Source of the DNA: Cytophagales bacterium
Lineage (GTDB): Bacteria > Bacteroidota > Bacteroidia > Cytophagales > JAAEPT01
Direction: 5' to 3'
DNA length: 5,947 nucleotides
Assembly: GCA_011524675.1 (NCBI GenBank)
Contig: WTJX01000274.1
Span: forward strand, 1 to 5,947
Every line of letters starts with the position of its first letter. The stretch's first letter is position 1. Position numbers and translations under genes: made by a program. The notes beneath the pieces are model-generated. The model was given only the letters and a program-made list of their open reading frames with translations. It was not told the origin of the DNA and ran no database searches. Of the stretch, positions 5,909 through 5,947 are shown piece by piece.

Positions 5909-5947
5909 AACACTAACCACTAATCATTAACCACTAATCACTATCAA
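5909..5947. repeat. Degenerate heptamer array G, reaching the window edge
   Basis: From 5915 to 5942 four units of AAYCAYT (AACCACT, AATCATT and AATCACT) follow each other, preceded by a one-base-short copy at 5909-5914. The same words in a similar order make up 5856-5883. A 25-base non-repetitive spacer (5884-5908) separates the two copies. The array may continue beyond the window. Confidence 0.8.

Noticed and set aside
5884..5916. ATG-initiated 10-codon frame between the last two heptamer arrays.
   Set aside because: Too short and bounded by repeat DNA; the ATG is likely chance.
5633..5947. CRISPR-like array, because of regularly repeated short units.
   Set aside because: Units are 7 bp and directly adjacent with no spacers, and no cas gene is present.

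Overview
This AT-rich window comes from the chromosome of a member of the Bacteroidota, probably a Cytophagales- or Flavobacteriia-like organism, though I cannot fix the genus. The evidence is the AT-rich coding style, the absence of Shine-Dalgarno sequences before every start, promoter-like TTG-N19-TACTTTT arrangements that resemble the Bacteroidota -33/-7 consensus, and the partial DUF2853-type gene at the left edge. I see no phage, plasmid, CRISPR, tRNA or rRNA signal.

Layout. Positions 3-176 hold the last 57 codons of a DUF2853-like gene on the plus strand. It converges on polA, and one long perfect hairpin (209-241) with T-rich flanks on both strands can end both transcripts. polA (3040-263, minus) encodes a complete 925-residue DNA polymerase I with intact 5' nuclease, proofreading and polymerase active-site motifs. 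A 680-base gap (3041-3723) follows. It contains three clusters of degenerate 7-bp tandem repeats directly upstream of polA, a 140-bp imperfect palindrome (3232-3371), a weak short reading frame, and two tandem promoter-like sequences before the next gene. Three plus-strand genes then follow: a small putative lipoprotein of unknown function (3724-4257), a gamma-class carbonic anhydrase-family protein that overlaps it by 10 bases (4248-4760), and an alpha/beta hydrolase 66 bases further on (4827-5609). From 5633 to the right edge no gene is visible. The stretch is built largely of heptamer repeats whose unit drifts from one sequence family to another.

How the parts fit. polA is a housekeeping repair and replication gene. 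The three plus-strand genes look like one transcription unit, but no shared pathway can be read from them. The genes themselves are ordinary. The unusual material is intergenic: two separate loci share the same 7-bp-periodic architecture, partly with the same heptamer words, and one of them forms the leader region of polA. Next to it lies a palindrome that could be a MITE-like element or a structured DNA/RNA site.
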